DNA of 5,513 nt. Origin: Alphaproteobacteria bacterium (GTDB taxonomy: Bacteria > Pseudomonadota > Alphaproteobacteria > SP197). Below are positions 1 to 5,513 of the stretch, piece by piece. The stretch spans positions 1-5,513 of the forward strand of contig JAJEBJ010000473.1 of assembly GCA_022822575.1 (NCBI GenBank). The letters run 5' to 3'. Under the pieces are notes generated by a model that worked only from the letters and a program-made list of their open reading frames with translations, made no database searches and was not told the DNA's origin. A program made the position numbers and the translations under genes. Numbering within the stretch: position 1 is the first letter of the stretch; each line of letters opens with the position of its first letter.

Positions 1-135
1 TGAGCGGGACGTGAAGGCGCGTTCCGCCACGACCGCCATGGGCAGCCGCCGTCGGCGACGGGCATCATGGATGTCCGCCCCAAGTTTACGCAGTGCCCGC
101 CGGACGGCGGCGGGAGGATTGTGAGGGGTCGGCAT
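1..135 (-). CDS. XRE-family (HipB-like) transcriptional regulator, N-terminal part
   Basis: This is the first 45 codons of a DNA-binding regulator that runs off the left edge, read on the minus strand from the ATG at 135-133. It begins MPTPHNPPAAVRRALRKLG. Residues 15-30 (LRKLGADIHDARRRRR) followed by LPMAVVAERAF look like helices 1 and 2 of a Cro/C1-type helix-turn-helix, and TSRS at the edge enters the recognition helix. In this family the pattern normally continues with a short recognition helix, giving a protein of about 90-110 residues. A Shine-Dalgarno-like GAAGGTG lies 4 nt upstream of the start, and no stop interrupts the frame. HipB-like regulators of this kind are often followed by a hipA-type kinase toxin gene. 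That would lie off-window to the left, so a toxin-antitoxin role is only a guess. The gene is transcribed away from the transporter operon, and nothing shows that it controls it. Confidence 0.75.
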   Translation of the reverse strand, partial: MPTPHNPPAAVRRALRKLGADIHDARRRRRLPMAVVAERAFTSRS

Positions 136-139
136 AGGG

Positions 140-146
140 CACCTTC
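140..146 (-). promoter_or_regulatory. Ribosome binding site of the XRE regulator
   Basis: On the minus strand the sequence GAAGGTG precedes the ATG at 135 with a 4-nt gap to the end of the motif (about 6 nt from its AAGG core). It supports this ATG over the in-frame TTG at 150-148. Confidence 0.5.
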
Positions 147-181
147 GCAATACGGTTCTAAGAGATATGTAGTGCGAAGAC

Positions 182-192
182 GACAATTTGTC
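182..192. promoter_or_regulatory. 11-bp palindrome, candidate operator for the XRE regulator
   Basis: GACAATTTGTC has perfect 5-bp arms (GACAA/TTGTC) around one central base. It lies 47-57 bp upstream of the XRE start codon, where the promoter of that gene should be. Dimeric XRE regulators commonly bind such short palindromes and repress their own genes. The assignment rests on position and symmetry only, and no second copy was noticed in the window. Confidence 0.3.
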
Positions 193-209
193 CGCTCTGA
201 TCTTTGCGT

Positions 210-230
210 GGCCTCCCGATTGTCGGGGCC
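210..230. repeat. Imperfect inverted repeat/hairpin
   Basis: CCCGA (215-219) pairs with TCGGG (223-227) across a 3-nt loop. Allowing a 2-nt bulge, flanking GGCC (210-213) can also pair with GGCC (227-230). No T-run follows on either strand, so it does not look like an intrinsic terminator. It could be a protein-binding site or chance in GC-rich DNA. Confidence 0.25.
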
Positions 231-312
231 TGTTGTACGAAATTGCGCGCCGACTCTGTCGTGATTCTCATTGTGCCTGGAGTGAGTGGCGAGAGATCTG
301 CACGGGTTCCCG

Positions 313-325
313 ATTCCCTGGGAAT
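313..325. repeat. 13-bp palindrome in the intergenic region
   Basis: ATTCCCTGGGAAT has perfect 6-bp arms around a single central T. The half-site TTCCC also occurs just before it at 307-311. It is a candidate operator for an unknown regulator of the transporter operon, about 405 bp upstream of the first gene. The function is unproven. Confidence 0.25.
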
Positions 326-381
326 GCGAAGCTCCCATCGGCCCAATCGTAGGGCGCGTCGGTCCGGTGTATCGCACGGTG

Positions 382-405
382 ATGGTTCGCGCAGGTGAGA
401 ACCAT
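382..405 (+). repeat. Stem-loop with 7-bp perfect stem
   Basis: ATGGTTC (382-388) and GAACCAT (399-405) are exact reverse complements separated by a 10-nt loop. It is the first element of a hairpin-rich block that continues to 528. It could form in an RNA leader or be a DNA-level inverted repeat. It is not followed by a U-tract. Confidence 0.35.
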
Positions 406-407
406 GT

Positions 408-462
408 TGTGAAGCGCGTCATGGCCGCCGCGGCCAAGCCAATGTGCGTGGTACGCTTCACA
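408..462 (+). repeat. Long-range stem-loop enclosing a 15-bp palindrome
   Basis: TGTGAAGCG (408-416) and CGCTTCACA (454-462) are exact 9-bp reverse complements. The enclosed segment contains a second perfect palindrome at 422-436, TGGCCGC-C-GCGGCCA, with 7-bp arms and one central base. A competing small hairpin, GCGT-GGT-ACGC, lies at 446-456. Nested and alternative pairing of this sort can occur in structured RNAs, but no known riboswitch or ncRNA consensus was recognised. Confidence 0.35.
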
Positions 463-501
463 GAGATCCCGTCGATACAGGGACGTGGGGTTCCAACCGC
501 A

Positions 502-528
502 AAGCTGGCACCTGACCTCGTACAGCTT
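502..528 (+). repeat. Stem-loop with 6-bp perfect stem
   Basis: AAGCTG (502-507) pairs with CAGCTT (523-528) across a 15-nt loop. On its own this is not unusual for a region this long. It is listed because it closes the hairpin-rich block that begins at 382. Confidence 0.2.
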
Positions 529-714
529 CCGTAGCTCCTTGACGTGTTGTGGGTTACGCCATGAGCCCCGTCAAGAACAGTCGGCCGGAAACGAGCGTGG
601 GAAACTCCTCAAATGTGCACGTGGCTCTTGCCATCACCATGAACATGCCTGACCCTGACGGGAGTGCGTGTGCCCGGGACGTTGGAGCCCCTTCGCAGTC
701 TCCAGCACCAACTC

Positions 715-723
715 GAGGAGGAA
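715..723 (+). promoter_or_regulatory. Strong Shine-Dalgarno deciding the binding-protein start
   Basis: GAGGAGGAA contains a full AGGAGG core (716-721) with 8 nt before the ATG at 730. It favours 730 over the in-frame GTG at 664, which has no such site and would add 22 non-signal-like residues. The ATG at 775 also has a purine-rich AGGGG upstream and would still keep the twin-arginine motif, so it is a weaker alternative. Confidence 0.75.
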
Positions 724-729
724 TTCGTC

Positions 730-1833
730 ATGTCAGCGTCGAGGAAACCGATCAGAACTGCCAGGGGATCAGGAATGGTCCATTCGCTGACCCGGCGTTC
801 AACCCTGGGCGTCCTCGCGGGCGCCGTTGCGGCGCCCTGGGTGTCCTCGCGGCCGGCCCGGGCCGAAGGCGAGCTCGTTGTCGGTTCCTGGGGAGGAGTT
901 TGGGACGATACCGTCCAGCGTGCCGTGATCGATCCCCTCGTTGCCGAAACCGGCGCGGACGTCAGCATCCTTCCGGGCAGCAGCACGGACCAGTTCGCCA
1001 AGTTGCTGGCCAGCCGGGACGCGCCGCCGTTCGACGTTCTCTACATCGATCTTGATGTCGCGCTCCCCGGCTTCGCGCGGAACATGTTCATGCCGCAGTC
1101 GGCTGACGACATACCCAATCTCGCGAACGCCTACGGCACGGCCATCTACGGCAACGGCCAGGCCGTTGCCGCAAGCTTCGGCGGCATCAGCATCGTCTAC
1201 GACAGCGCACAGATTGACTCCGTCGATTCGTGGGGGGCCTTCACCGATCCGGCCAACGCCGGCATGTACGCCGTCCCGGAGATCGACAGCTGGGCGCTCT
1301 ATGTCGTGTCCGCCCTTGCGAAACTGCGCACCGGTGACGAGAACGATTTCGATGCAGGCTGGGCCGCCATGGTCGAGGTGGCACCGCGGGCCGCGCTGAT
1401 GGCGTCGGACTACGACGTGCGTCAGATCTTCGAACGCGGCGAGATCGCGTTCTCGGCCATGTACCACGGCGAAGCCTACGTCATGTATCTGGCAGGACAG
1501 GAGACCATTCGTCTCGCCAAGCCGAAGGAAGGCATGGTGGCGGTTCCCAACATGCTCGCGATTCCCGCCAACGCGCGCAATGCATCGCTGGCGCAACGTT
1601 TCATTCACCATGCGCTTGCGCCGTCGGCCCAGACCATCTTCGCCGAAGAGTACGCGTCAGCGCCGTCCGTGAGCGGGGTTTCCCTGAGCGAAGAACTCGT
1701 TCCCTGGATGCCGTTCGGCGATGAAGAGATGAACGCCCTGGTCCGGCCGGACTGGGATTCCATCAACAAGAGGCGCGACGAGCTGATCCAGAGGTGGAAC
1801 CAGGAGATCATTCCGATCGTCAGCATGGGCTGA
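730..1833 (+). CDS. ABC transporter periplasmic substrate-binding protein, PotD/PotF-like
   Basis: This 367-residue protein belongs to the extracellular solute-binding family that includes PotD (spermidine/putrescine). The N-terminus carries a twin-arginine-type signal: TRRSTLGVLAG at 21-31, a hydrophobic stretch, then RPARA|EGE with predicted cleavage after Ala45. The mature protein opens with ELVVGSWGGVWDD (48-60), the typical first strand and loop of the family. YDVRQIFERGEIAFSAMYHG (228-247) and LAIPANARNASLAQRFI (276-292) are family blocks also found in PotD. Alignment from memory with E. coli PotD places Tyr245 at Trp229, Val272 at Trp255 and Asn274 at Asp257, the residues that hold polyamines. 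The acidic pair Asp168/Glu171 also looks only partly kept, at best. I infer a non-polyamine, probably less charged ligand. It is the first gene of the apparent operon; a permease follows after 43 nt. Confidence 0.9.
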   Translation: MSASRKPIRTARGSGMVHSLTRRSTLGVLAGAVAAPWVSSRPARAEGELVVGSWGGVWDDTVQRAVIDPLVAETGADVSILPGSSTDQFAKLLASRDAPPFDVLYIDLDVALPGFARNMFMPQSADDIPNLANAYGTAIYGNGQAVAASFGGISIVYDSAQIDSVDSWGAFTDPANAGMYAVPEIDSWALYVVSALAKLRTGDENDFDAGWAAMVEVAPRAALMASDYDVRQIFERGEIAFSAMYHGEAYVMYLAGQETIRLAKPKEGMVAVPNMLAIPANARNASLAQRFIHHALAPSAQTIFAEEYASAPSVSGVSLSEELVPWMPFGDEEMNALVRPDWDSINKRRDELIQRWNQEIIPIVSMG

Positions 1834-1876
1834 ACCCCGTCGACAGCGGACGCGTCTTCCGAAAGCGAGTCCGGAC

Positions 1877-2725
1877 GTGCCGAGCGTCAAGACAGGGTAC
1901 GTTATCCTTCTCGGTTCGATCTTTGTCGTCTTCTTCGTCGTGCCGGTGGGGTTCTTCCTGAGCGTCAGCGTCGCGCTCTATCTCGAACCCGGCATCTTCG
2001 ACGACACGTTCACGCTGGAGAACTACGCCCGGCTGGTTCGTGACGACTACGCACTCGGCGTGCTGACCGACACACTGAGGATCAGCGCCTACGTCACCGT
2101 CCTGTGCCTGGTGCTCGGCTATCCCCTGGCCATGTTCATTGCGCGGGAGACGGGCTTCGTGCGCCGCGCGGTGATGATCGTGACCGTCGCCTCGCTGTTC
2201 ACCAACCTGGTCGTGAGGACCTATGGATGGCTCGTCTTCCTGACGCCGCGGGGTCTCTTCAACAACATGCTTCTGGATGCCGGGCTGATCGATAAGCCGC
2301 TGAGGCTGATGTTCAACGAGACCGGGGTCATCATCGGGCTCGTCCAGATCATGCTGCCCATCCAGATCATCGTTCTCGCGGTGAGCCTGCAGGCCATCGA
2401 CAAGGTGCTTGAGGACGCGGCCTCGATCGCCGGCGCCGGCAAGGTGCGCATCTTCACCCGCATCATCTGGCCGTTGAGCCTGCCGGGCGTTATCAGCGGG
2501 TCCATTCTTGTCTTCACGCTGTCGATGAGCAGCTTCATCACGCCCGAGTTTCTTGGCGGCGGCCGCGTGATGGTCCTGGGCACGCTGATCCGCCAACTGA
2601 TGACGCGTTCGCTCAACTATCCCTTCGCAGCAGCCGTTTCGGCAACATTGCTGCTTCTGGCGATTGCCATGCTCGTGAGCCTGGCCATCATCTCGCGGCG
2701 CGTGATGCGCCACCGCGCTTCGTAG
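1877..2725 (+). CDS. ABC transporter permease, PotB-like (first inner-membrane subunit)
   Basis: This 282-residue inner-membrane protein is of the PotB/PotH type. It starts with GTG at 1877 after a weak purine-rich site (GCGAG at 1865-1869); no better in-frame start was seen nearby. Hydrophobic segments suggest six membrane helices, roughly at residues 8-35, 68-90, 96-122, 150-172, 203-223 and 250-273. The large periplasmic loop after helix 1 carries the family motif FTLENYARLV (45-54). The cytoplasmic EAA loop that docks with the ATPase is at 179-203: DAASIAG (180-186), then nine residues and IIWP (196-199), in place of the consensus EAA-x3-G-x9-I-x-LP. Trp118 within RTYGWLVFL (114-122) is typical of this subfamily. 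It pairs with the next gene, which begins 6 nt after its TAG stop, so the two are very likely translated together. Confidence 0.9.
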   Translation: MPSVKTGYVILLGSIFVVFFVVPVGFFLSVSVALYLEPGIFDDTFTLENYARLVRDDYALGVLTDTLRISAYVTVLCLVLGYPLAMFIARETGFVRRAVMIVTVASLFTNLVVRTYGWLVFLTPRGLFNNMLLDAGLIDKPLRLMFNETGVIIGLVQIMLPIQIIVLAVSLQAIDKVLEDAASIAGAGKVRIFTRIIWPLSLPGVISGSILVFTLSMSSFITPEFLGGGRVMVLGTLIRQLMTRSLNYPFAAAVSATLLLLAIAMLVSLAIISRRVMRHRAS

Positions 2726-2731
2726 GCCGCG

Positions 2732-3541
2732 ATGAGACGCCTGGCACGCCTGTTCTATCTCGCCGTCATCGCGGTGATCAGCCTCTACCTGCTCCTGCCG
2801 ACCCTTGTCGTTGCCCTGGCTTCGGTATCGCCCACCGCCATGCTGAGTTTTCCGCCTTCGGGTTTCAGCCTCGAGTGGTACGGCAACTTCCTTGCCCGGG
2901 ACGAGTTTACCGAGTCCTTTGTCATCAGCGTGTTGCTTGCGGCCTTCGCGGCCCTGCTCTCGACGGGTCTTGCGGTGGTCGCGGCAACGGGCCTGCGCCG
3001 TGTCCGCCGGCGCGCCCGTCAGTTCGTGGCCGGACTGGCACTCTTTCCGATCATCCTGCCAACCATCGTCTACGGTCCCGCGCTTCTGCTGTTGTCGGGA
3101 AGCCTGGGGGTCACCCAGTCCATGTGGCTCACGCTGCTGGTGATTGCCGGAGCGCACCTCGTCCTGTCGCTGCCGTTTGCCGTCCAGATCTGCTTTACCA
3201 GTTACGACGATCTCGACCCCGCCATGGAAGAGGCAGCGGTCATCGCGGGCGCGGGTCACGGACGCGTTCTGCGCCGCATCGTGGTGCCCCTCCTGATACC
3301 GGGCATCCTGGCCAGCTTGATGTTCGCATTCCTGATATCCTTCGATGAGCCGGTCGTCTCGCTCTTCATGTCCAGGCACGATGTGGTGACGCTTCCGGTG
3401 CGAATTCTGACCTACATGCGGTTCCGGCCGGACCCGACGATTGCCGCCATCTCGACCATCATGAGCCTGTTGGCCCTGTTGGCCATCATCGTCGTCGACC
3501 GTCAGATCGGGCTGGACCGCATCCTCGGTTTGCGACGCTGA
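2732..3541 (+). CDS. ABC transporter permease, PotC-like (second inner-membrane subunit)
   Basis: This 269-residue membrane protein is of the PotC/PotI type and forms the heterodimeric channel with the preceding permease. Helix 1 is at about residues 8-31. The periplasmic loop contains FPPSGFSLEWYGNFL (40-54), a hallmark of PotC-like permeases. Further helices lie at about 62-87, 98-123, 131-155, 188-207 and 236-256. The cytoplasmic ATPase-contact loop is EAAVIAG (167-173) followed by nine residues and IVVP (183-186), a good fit to the EAA consensus. The arginine-rich RRVRRRAR at 89-96 is a cytoplasmic loop, as the positive-inside rule expects. The start codon lies 6 nt after the previous stop with only a weak upstream TAGG, which points to translational coupling. 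The length is normal for the family and nothing looks broken. Confidence 0.9.
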   Translation: MRRLARLFYLAVIAVISLYLLLPTLVVALASVSPTAMLSFPPSGFSLEWYGNFLARDEFTESFVISVLLAAFAALLSTGLAVVAATGLRRVRRRARQFVAGLALFPIILPTIVYGPALLLLSGSLGVTQSMWLTLLVIAGAHLVLSLPFAVQICFTSYDDLDPAMEEAAVIAGAGHGRVLRRIVVPLLIPGILASLMFAFLISFDEPVVSLFMSRHDVVTLPVRILTYMRFRPDPTIAAISTIMSLLALLAIIVVDRQIGLDRILGLRR

Positions 3542-3548
3542 ACCGGGC

Positions 3549-3553
3549 GGGAG
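3549..3553 (+). promoter_or_regulatory. Ribosome binding site of the DMFase-like gene
   Basis: GGGAG lies 8 nt before the ATG at 3562, within the 20-nt gap after the second permease. It supports this ATG as the true start, and there is no room for another gene or a terminator between them. Confidence 0.6.
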
Positions 3554-3561
3554 AACGAAAC

Positions 3562-5513
3562 ATGAGCAAGAAGATCATCGGCTACAGCGACGAGATCAGC
3601 GTGGCGCCCGGCGACGAAGTCCGCTTCAAGGTGAGTTGCGATCCATCGCTTGAGCGCTATCGCGCCGAGATCGTGCGCGTCATCTGCGGTGACACGCAAC
3701 CGGGCGCCCCGGGCATGAAGGAGCGACAGGTCGAGACACCGGTCACGGGGACCTACGAAGCGAGGTTCCAGGCGATCCACCCGGGGTCCCACGTGCACGT
3801 TCCGGGCGAAGCCGCGCTCGACGGTCTGGAAGACTTCACGATCCAGGCCATGGTCTTCGCCACGCGGACAGACGCTCCCTGGCAGGGCCTCATCACGCGC
3901 TACGACACGACACGCGAGTCGGGTTTCGGGCTGTTCATCGACGATGAGGGACGGCTTGCCCTGGTGGTGGGCGACGGATCGGGAGAATGCCAGTGCCTGA
4001 CGGCTCCCTCCCCCTTGCGACCGCGACACTGGTACTTCGTGTCGGCAACGGTCAGCGCGCAGGACGGCAGGCTCGCGTTGCGCCAGGAACTCCTGAAGAA
4101 CTACGGCTACCGTGACCAGAACCGGCTCGTCGAGGCGGCGATGCGCGTCGCGCCGGTGGCCGACGCGGCGACCCCACTCATGTTCGGCGCTTCGTGCCGC
4201 CGCGACGATTTCGCCGGTCTTGTGCCAACCGGAGGCTTCAACGGACGGATCGAGCGGCCCGCGATCGCCAACCGCGAGCTCGCAAGGAGCGACATGGAAG
4301 CCCTGCGGTCGGGCGAGCTACCGGAACACCTGCTCGATGCCGTGGTCGGCTTGTGGGACTTCGCGCGCGCGATCGATTCGAACGATGTCGTCGACCTTTC
4401 ACCAAATCGCCTGCACGGCACGGCGGTCAACCTTCCCATGCGCGCGATGCGCGGCCACAGCTGGACGGGCGACGTCATGGACTGGCGGCTGGCGCCTGAG
4501 CAGTATGCCGCCATCCATTTCAACGACGACGCCGTCGGCGACTGCGCATGGGACGACGATTTCTCGTTCACCGTGCCGGATGACCTGGCCAGCGGCTGGT
4601 ACGCCGCCAAGCTCGTCTCAGGCGACGCCGAGGACTACCTGCCGTTCTTCGTGCGTCCGCCGCGCGGCACGACGACGGCACGACTGCTCTTCCTGGTCCC
4701 GACGGCGAGCTATCTCGCCTATGCCAACTGGCGTTTCAACTTCGAAAGCCAGGGCGCGGAGATGCTGCTGAACCACATCGCGCGCATGTGTGCCGAAGAA
4801 CACTACATGATCGACCACCCGGAGATCGGACACTCGACCTACGACCTGCACAACGACGGCTCGCCGGTCTGCTACACCTCGAGGCTGCGTCCGGTGCTCA
4901 ACTTCCGCCCGAAACACACGTGGCTGGAGTGCTACAGCGCTGACCTCCACCTCGTCGACTGGCTCGAGGAAAGCGGCTTCGCGTTTGATGTCGCAACCGA
5001 CGAAAACCTGCACGACGAAGGCGTGGGCCTCCTCTCGGACTACGCGTGCGTCATCACCGGCACCCACCCCGAGTACCTCTCGACGGCTATGTGGGATGCG
5101 ATCTACGCCTACCAGCAACGCGGCGGACGGTTGATGTACATGGGCGGCAACGGCTTCTTCTGGCGCGTCGCCTTCCATCCGGACATGCCCGGCATGATGG
5201 AAATGCGCCGCGGCGAGGACGGGCTGCGGACCTGGGACCACGGCGTCGGCGAGGATCATCTCTCATTCAACGGCGAAGCCGGGGGGCACTGGGCGCGCCT
5301 TGGACGCCCTCCCAATCTGCTGGCCGGCAACGGCTTCGTGTCGCAGGGCTTTGATTTCTCGTCCTACTACCGCCGGCAGGAGGCGAGCCTCGATCCCCGG
5401 GCTGCCTTCATCTTCGAGGGGATAGGCGAGGACGAGCTGATCGGGGATTTCGGACTCCAGGGCGGCGGCGCTGCGGGCTGGGAGATCGACCGGTTCGATC
5501 ACGACCTCGGCAC
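3562..5513 (+). CDS. N,N-dimethylformamidase large-subunit family hydrolase, 3' end off-window
   Basis: An uninterrupted frame of 650 codons starts MSKKIIGYSDEIS and continues past the right edge. The family is usually about 750 residues, so roughly 100 are missing. Residues 1-75 look like a small beta-domain (VAPGDEVRFKVS, 14-25). Residues about 80-230 resemble a laminin-G/concanavalin-like jelly roll (DFTIQAMVFA, GFGLFIDDEGRLALVVGDG, GGFNGRIE). A second beta-rich part is at about 300-370, and the alpha/beta catalytic part runs from about 372 onward. Family motifs seen are SYLAYANWRFN (383-393), YDLHNDGSPVCYTSRLRP (427-444), GTHPEYLS (500-507), RGGRLMYMGGNGFFWR (520-535) and GWEIDR (639-644). 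DMFase is reported to use a mononuclear iron bound by two Tyr and one Glu. The likely counterparts here are Tyr384 or Tyr387, Tyr427 and Glu504, with His502 and Glu641 nearby. It probably hydrolyses an amide, but its substrate cannot be read from sequence. No small subunit gene precedes it. No signal peptide is present, so it should act in the cytoplasm. Confidence 0.88.
   Translation, partial: MSKKIIGYSDEISVAPGDEVRFKVSCDPSLERYRAEIVRVICGDTQPGAPGMKERQVETPVTGTYEARFQAIHPGSHVHVPGEAALDGLEDFTIQAMVFATRTDAPWQGLITRYDTTRESGFGLFIDDEGRLALVVGDGSGECQCLTAPSPLRPRHWYFVSATVSAQDGRLALRQELLKNYGYRDQNRLVEAAMRVAPVADAATPLMFGASCRRDDFAGLVPTGGFNGRIERPAIANRELARSDMEALRSGELPEHLLDAVVGLWDFARAIDSNDVVDLSPNRLHGTAVNLPMRAMRGHSWTGDVMDWRLAPEQYAAIHFNDDAVGDCAWDDDFSFTVPDDLASGWYAAKLVSGDAEDYLPFFVRPPRGTTTARLLFLVPTASYLAYANWRFNFESQGAEMLLNHIARMCAEEHYMIDHPEIGHSTYDLHNDGSPVCYTSRLRPVLNFRPKHTWLECYSADLHLVDWLEESGFAFDVATDENLHDEGVGLLSDYACVITGTHPEYLSTAMWDAIYAYQQRGGRLMYMGGNGFFWRVAFHPDMPGMMEMRRGEDGLRTWDHGVGEDHLSFNGEAGGHWARLGRPPNLLAGNGFVSQGFDFSSYYRRQEASLDPRAAFIFEGIGEDELIGDFGLQGGGAAGWEIDRFDHDLG

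Larger units (their letters stand above)
136..729. other. Divergent intergenic region without a supported gene
   Basis: These 594 bases separate the leftward XRE gene from the rightward transporter operon, so promoters for both should lie here. Short open frames exist on both strands, the longest plus-strand one at 286-534 (82 codons). None has a recognisable protein motif or a convincing ribosome binding site, and their composition is arginine/proline-rich in the way of non-coding GC-rich DNA. No tRNA and no CRISPR repeat was seen. I looked for sigma-70 promoters: TTGACG at 539-544 is a good -35 match but has no acceptable -10 at 16-18 nt. TGGCAC at 507-512 resembles a sigma-54 -24 element but lacks the TTGC -12 element. 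What stands out is a set of inverted repeats, listed separately. Confidence 0.6.

Noticed and set aside
304..320. A GGTTC...ATTCC pattern resembling a tRNA T-arm
   Set aside because: The loop is too long and no acceptor, D or anticodon arms can be placed around it.
507..523. TGGCAC as the -24 element of a sigma-54 promoter
   Set aside because: The -12 TTGC element is absent at the required 5-nt spacing.
286..534. An 82-codon plus-strand frame in the intergenic region
   Set aside because: It has no recognisable domain and no clear ribosome binding site, and it overlaps the inverted-repeat block. It was not supported as a gene.
539..567. TTGACG as the -35 of a sigma-70 promoter for the operon
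   Set aside because: No acceptable -10 hexamer occurs at 16-18 nt spacing, so a promoter was not called.
664..729. N-terminal extension of the binding protein from a GTG at 664
   Set aside because: The strong Shine-Dalgarno at 716-721 points to the ATG at 730, and the extra residues do not fit a signal peptide.
799..1611. A 270-codon open frame on the minus strand
   Set aside because: It is antisense to the solute-binding protein, has no recognisable motif or start signal, and the plus-strand gene is unambiguous.
1820..3379. A 519-codon open frame on the minus strand
   Set aside because: It lies wholly antisense to the two permease genes. Its product is a Gln/His/Asp/Arg-rich string with no domain, which is what the complement of membrane-helix codons in GC-rich DNA gives.
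4618..5259. A 213-codon open frame on the minus strand
   Set aside because: It is antisense to the hydrolase catalytic region, whose plus-strand motifs are clear; the minus-strand product has no family features.

Overview
The window is GC-rich bacterial DNA. The codon bias, a PotD/PotB/PotC-type importer and a HipB-like XRE regulator with an Arg-rich first helix suggest a proteobacterium, most likely an alphaproteobacterium. The taxon is an inference, because no rRNA or other phylogenetic marker is present.

Layout. Positions 1-135 (minus strand) hold the N-terminal 45 codons of an XRE-family helix-turn-helix regulator that runs off the left edge. Positions 136-729 are a 594-bp divergent intergenic region with no supportable gene. 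It contains several short palindromes and stem-loops, including an 11-bp palindrome just upstream of the regulator and a hairpin-rich block at 382-528. From 730 to the right edge, four plus-strand genes are packed as one apparent operon: a Tat-type periplasmic solute-binding protein of the spermidine/putrescine family (730-1833), a PotB-like permease (1877-2725), a PotC-like permease (2732-3541), and a large hydrolase of the N,N-dimethylformamidase (DMFase) large-subunit family (3562 to beyond 5513).

How the genes may work together. The binding protein captures a small solute in the periplasm, the two permeases carry it across the inner membrane, and the co-transcribed DMFase-like enzyme would hydrolyse an amide C-N bond in the cytoplasm. 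The binding protein has the PotD fold signatures, but the Trp and Asp residues that hold polyamines in PotD appear to be replaced (Tyr245, Val272, Asn274). The cargo is therefore probably not spermidine or putrescine, and an amide or N-substituted amide fits the hydrolase better. The hydrolase keeps the expected mononuclear-iron-site residues: Tyr384/387, Tyr427, the His502-Pro-Glu504 motif, and Glu641.

Two expected parts are absent from the window: the importer's ATPase and a DMFase small subunit. Either may lie past the right edge. The most interesting point is the coupling of a re-specialised polyamine-type importer to an iron-dependent amidohydrolase of unknown substrate.
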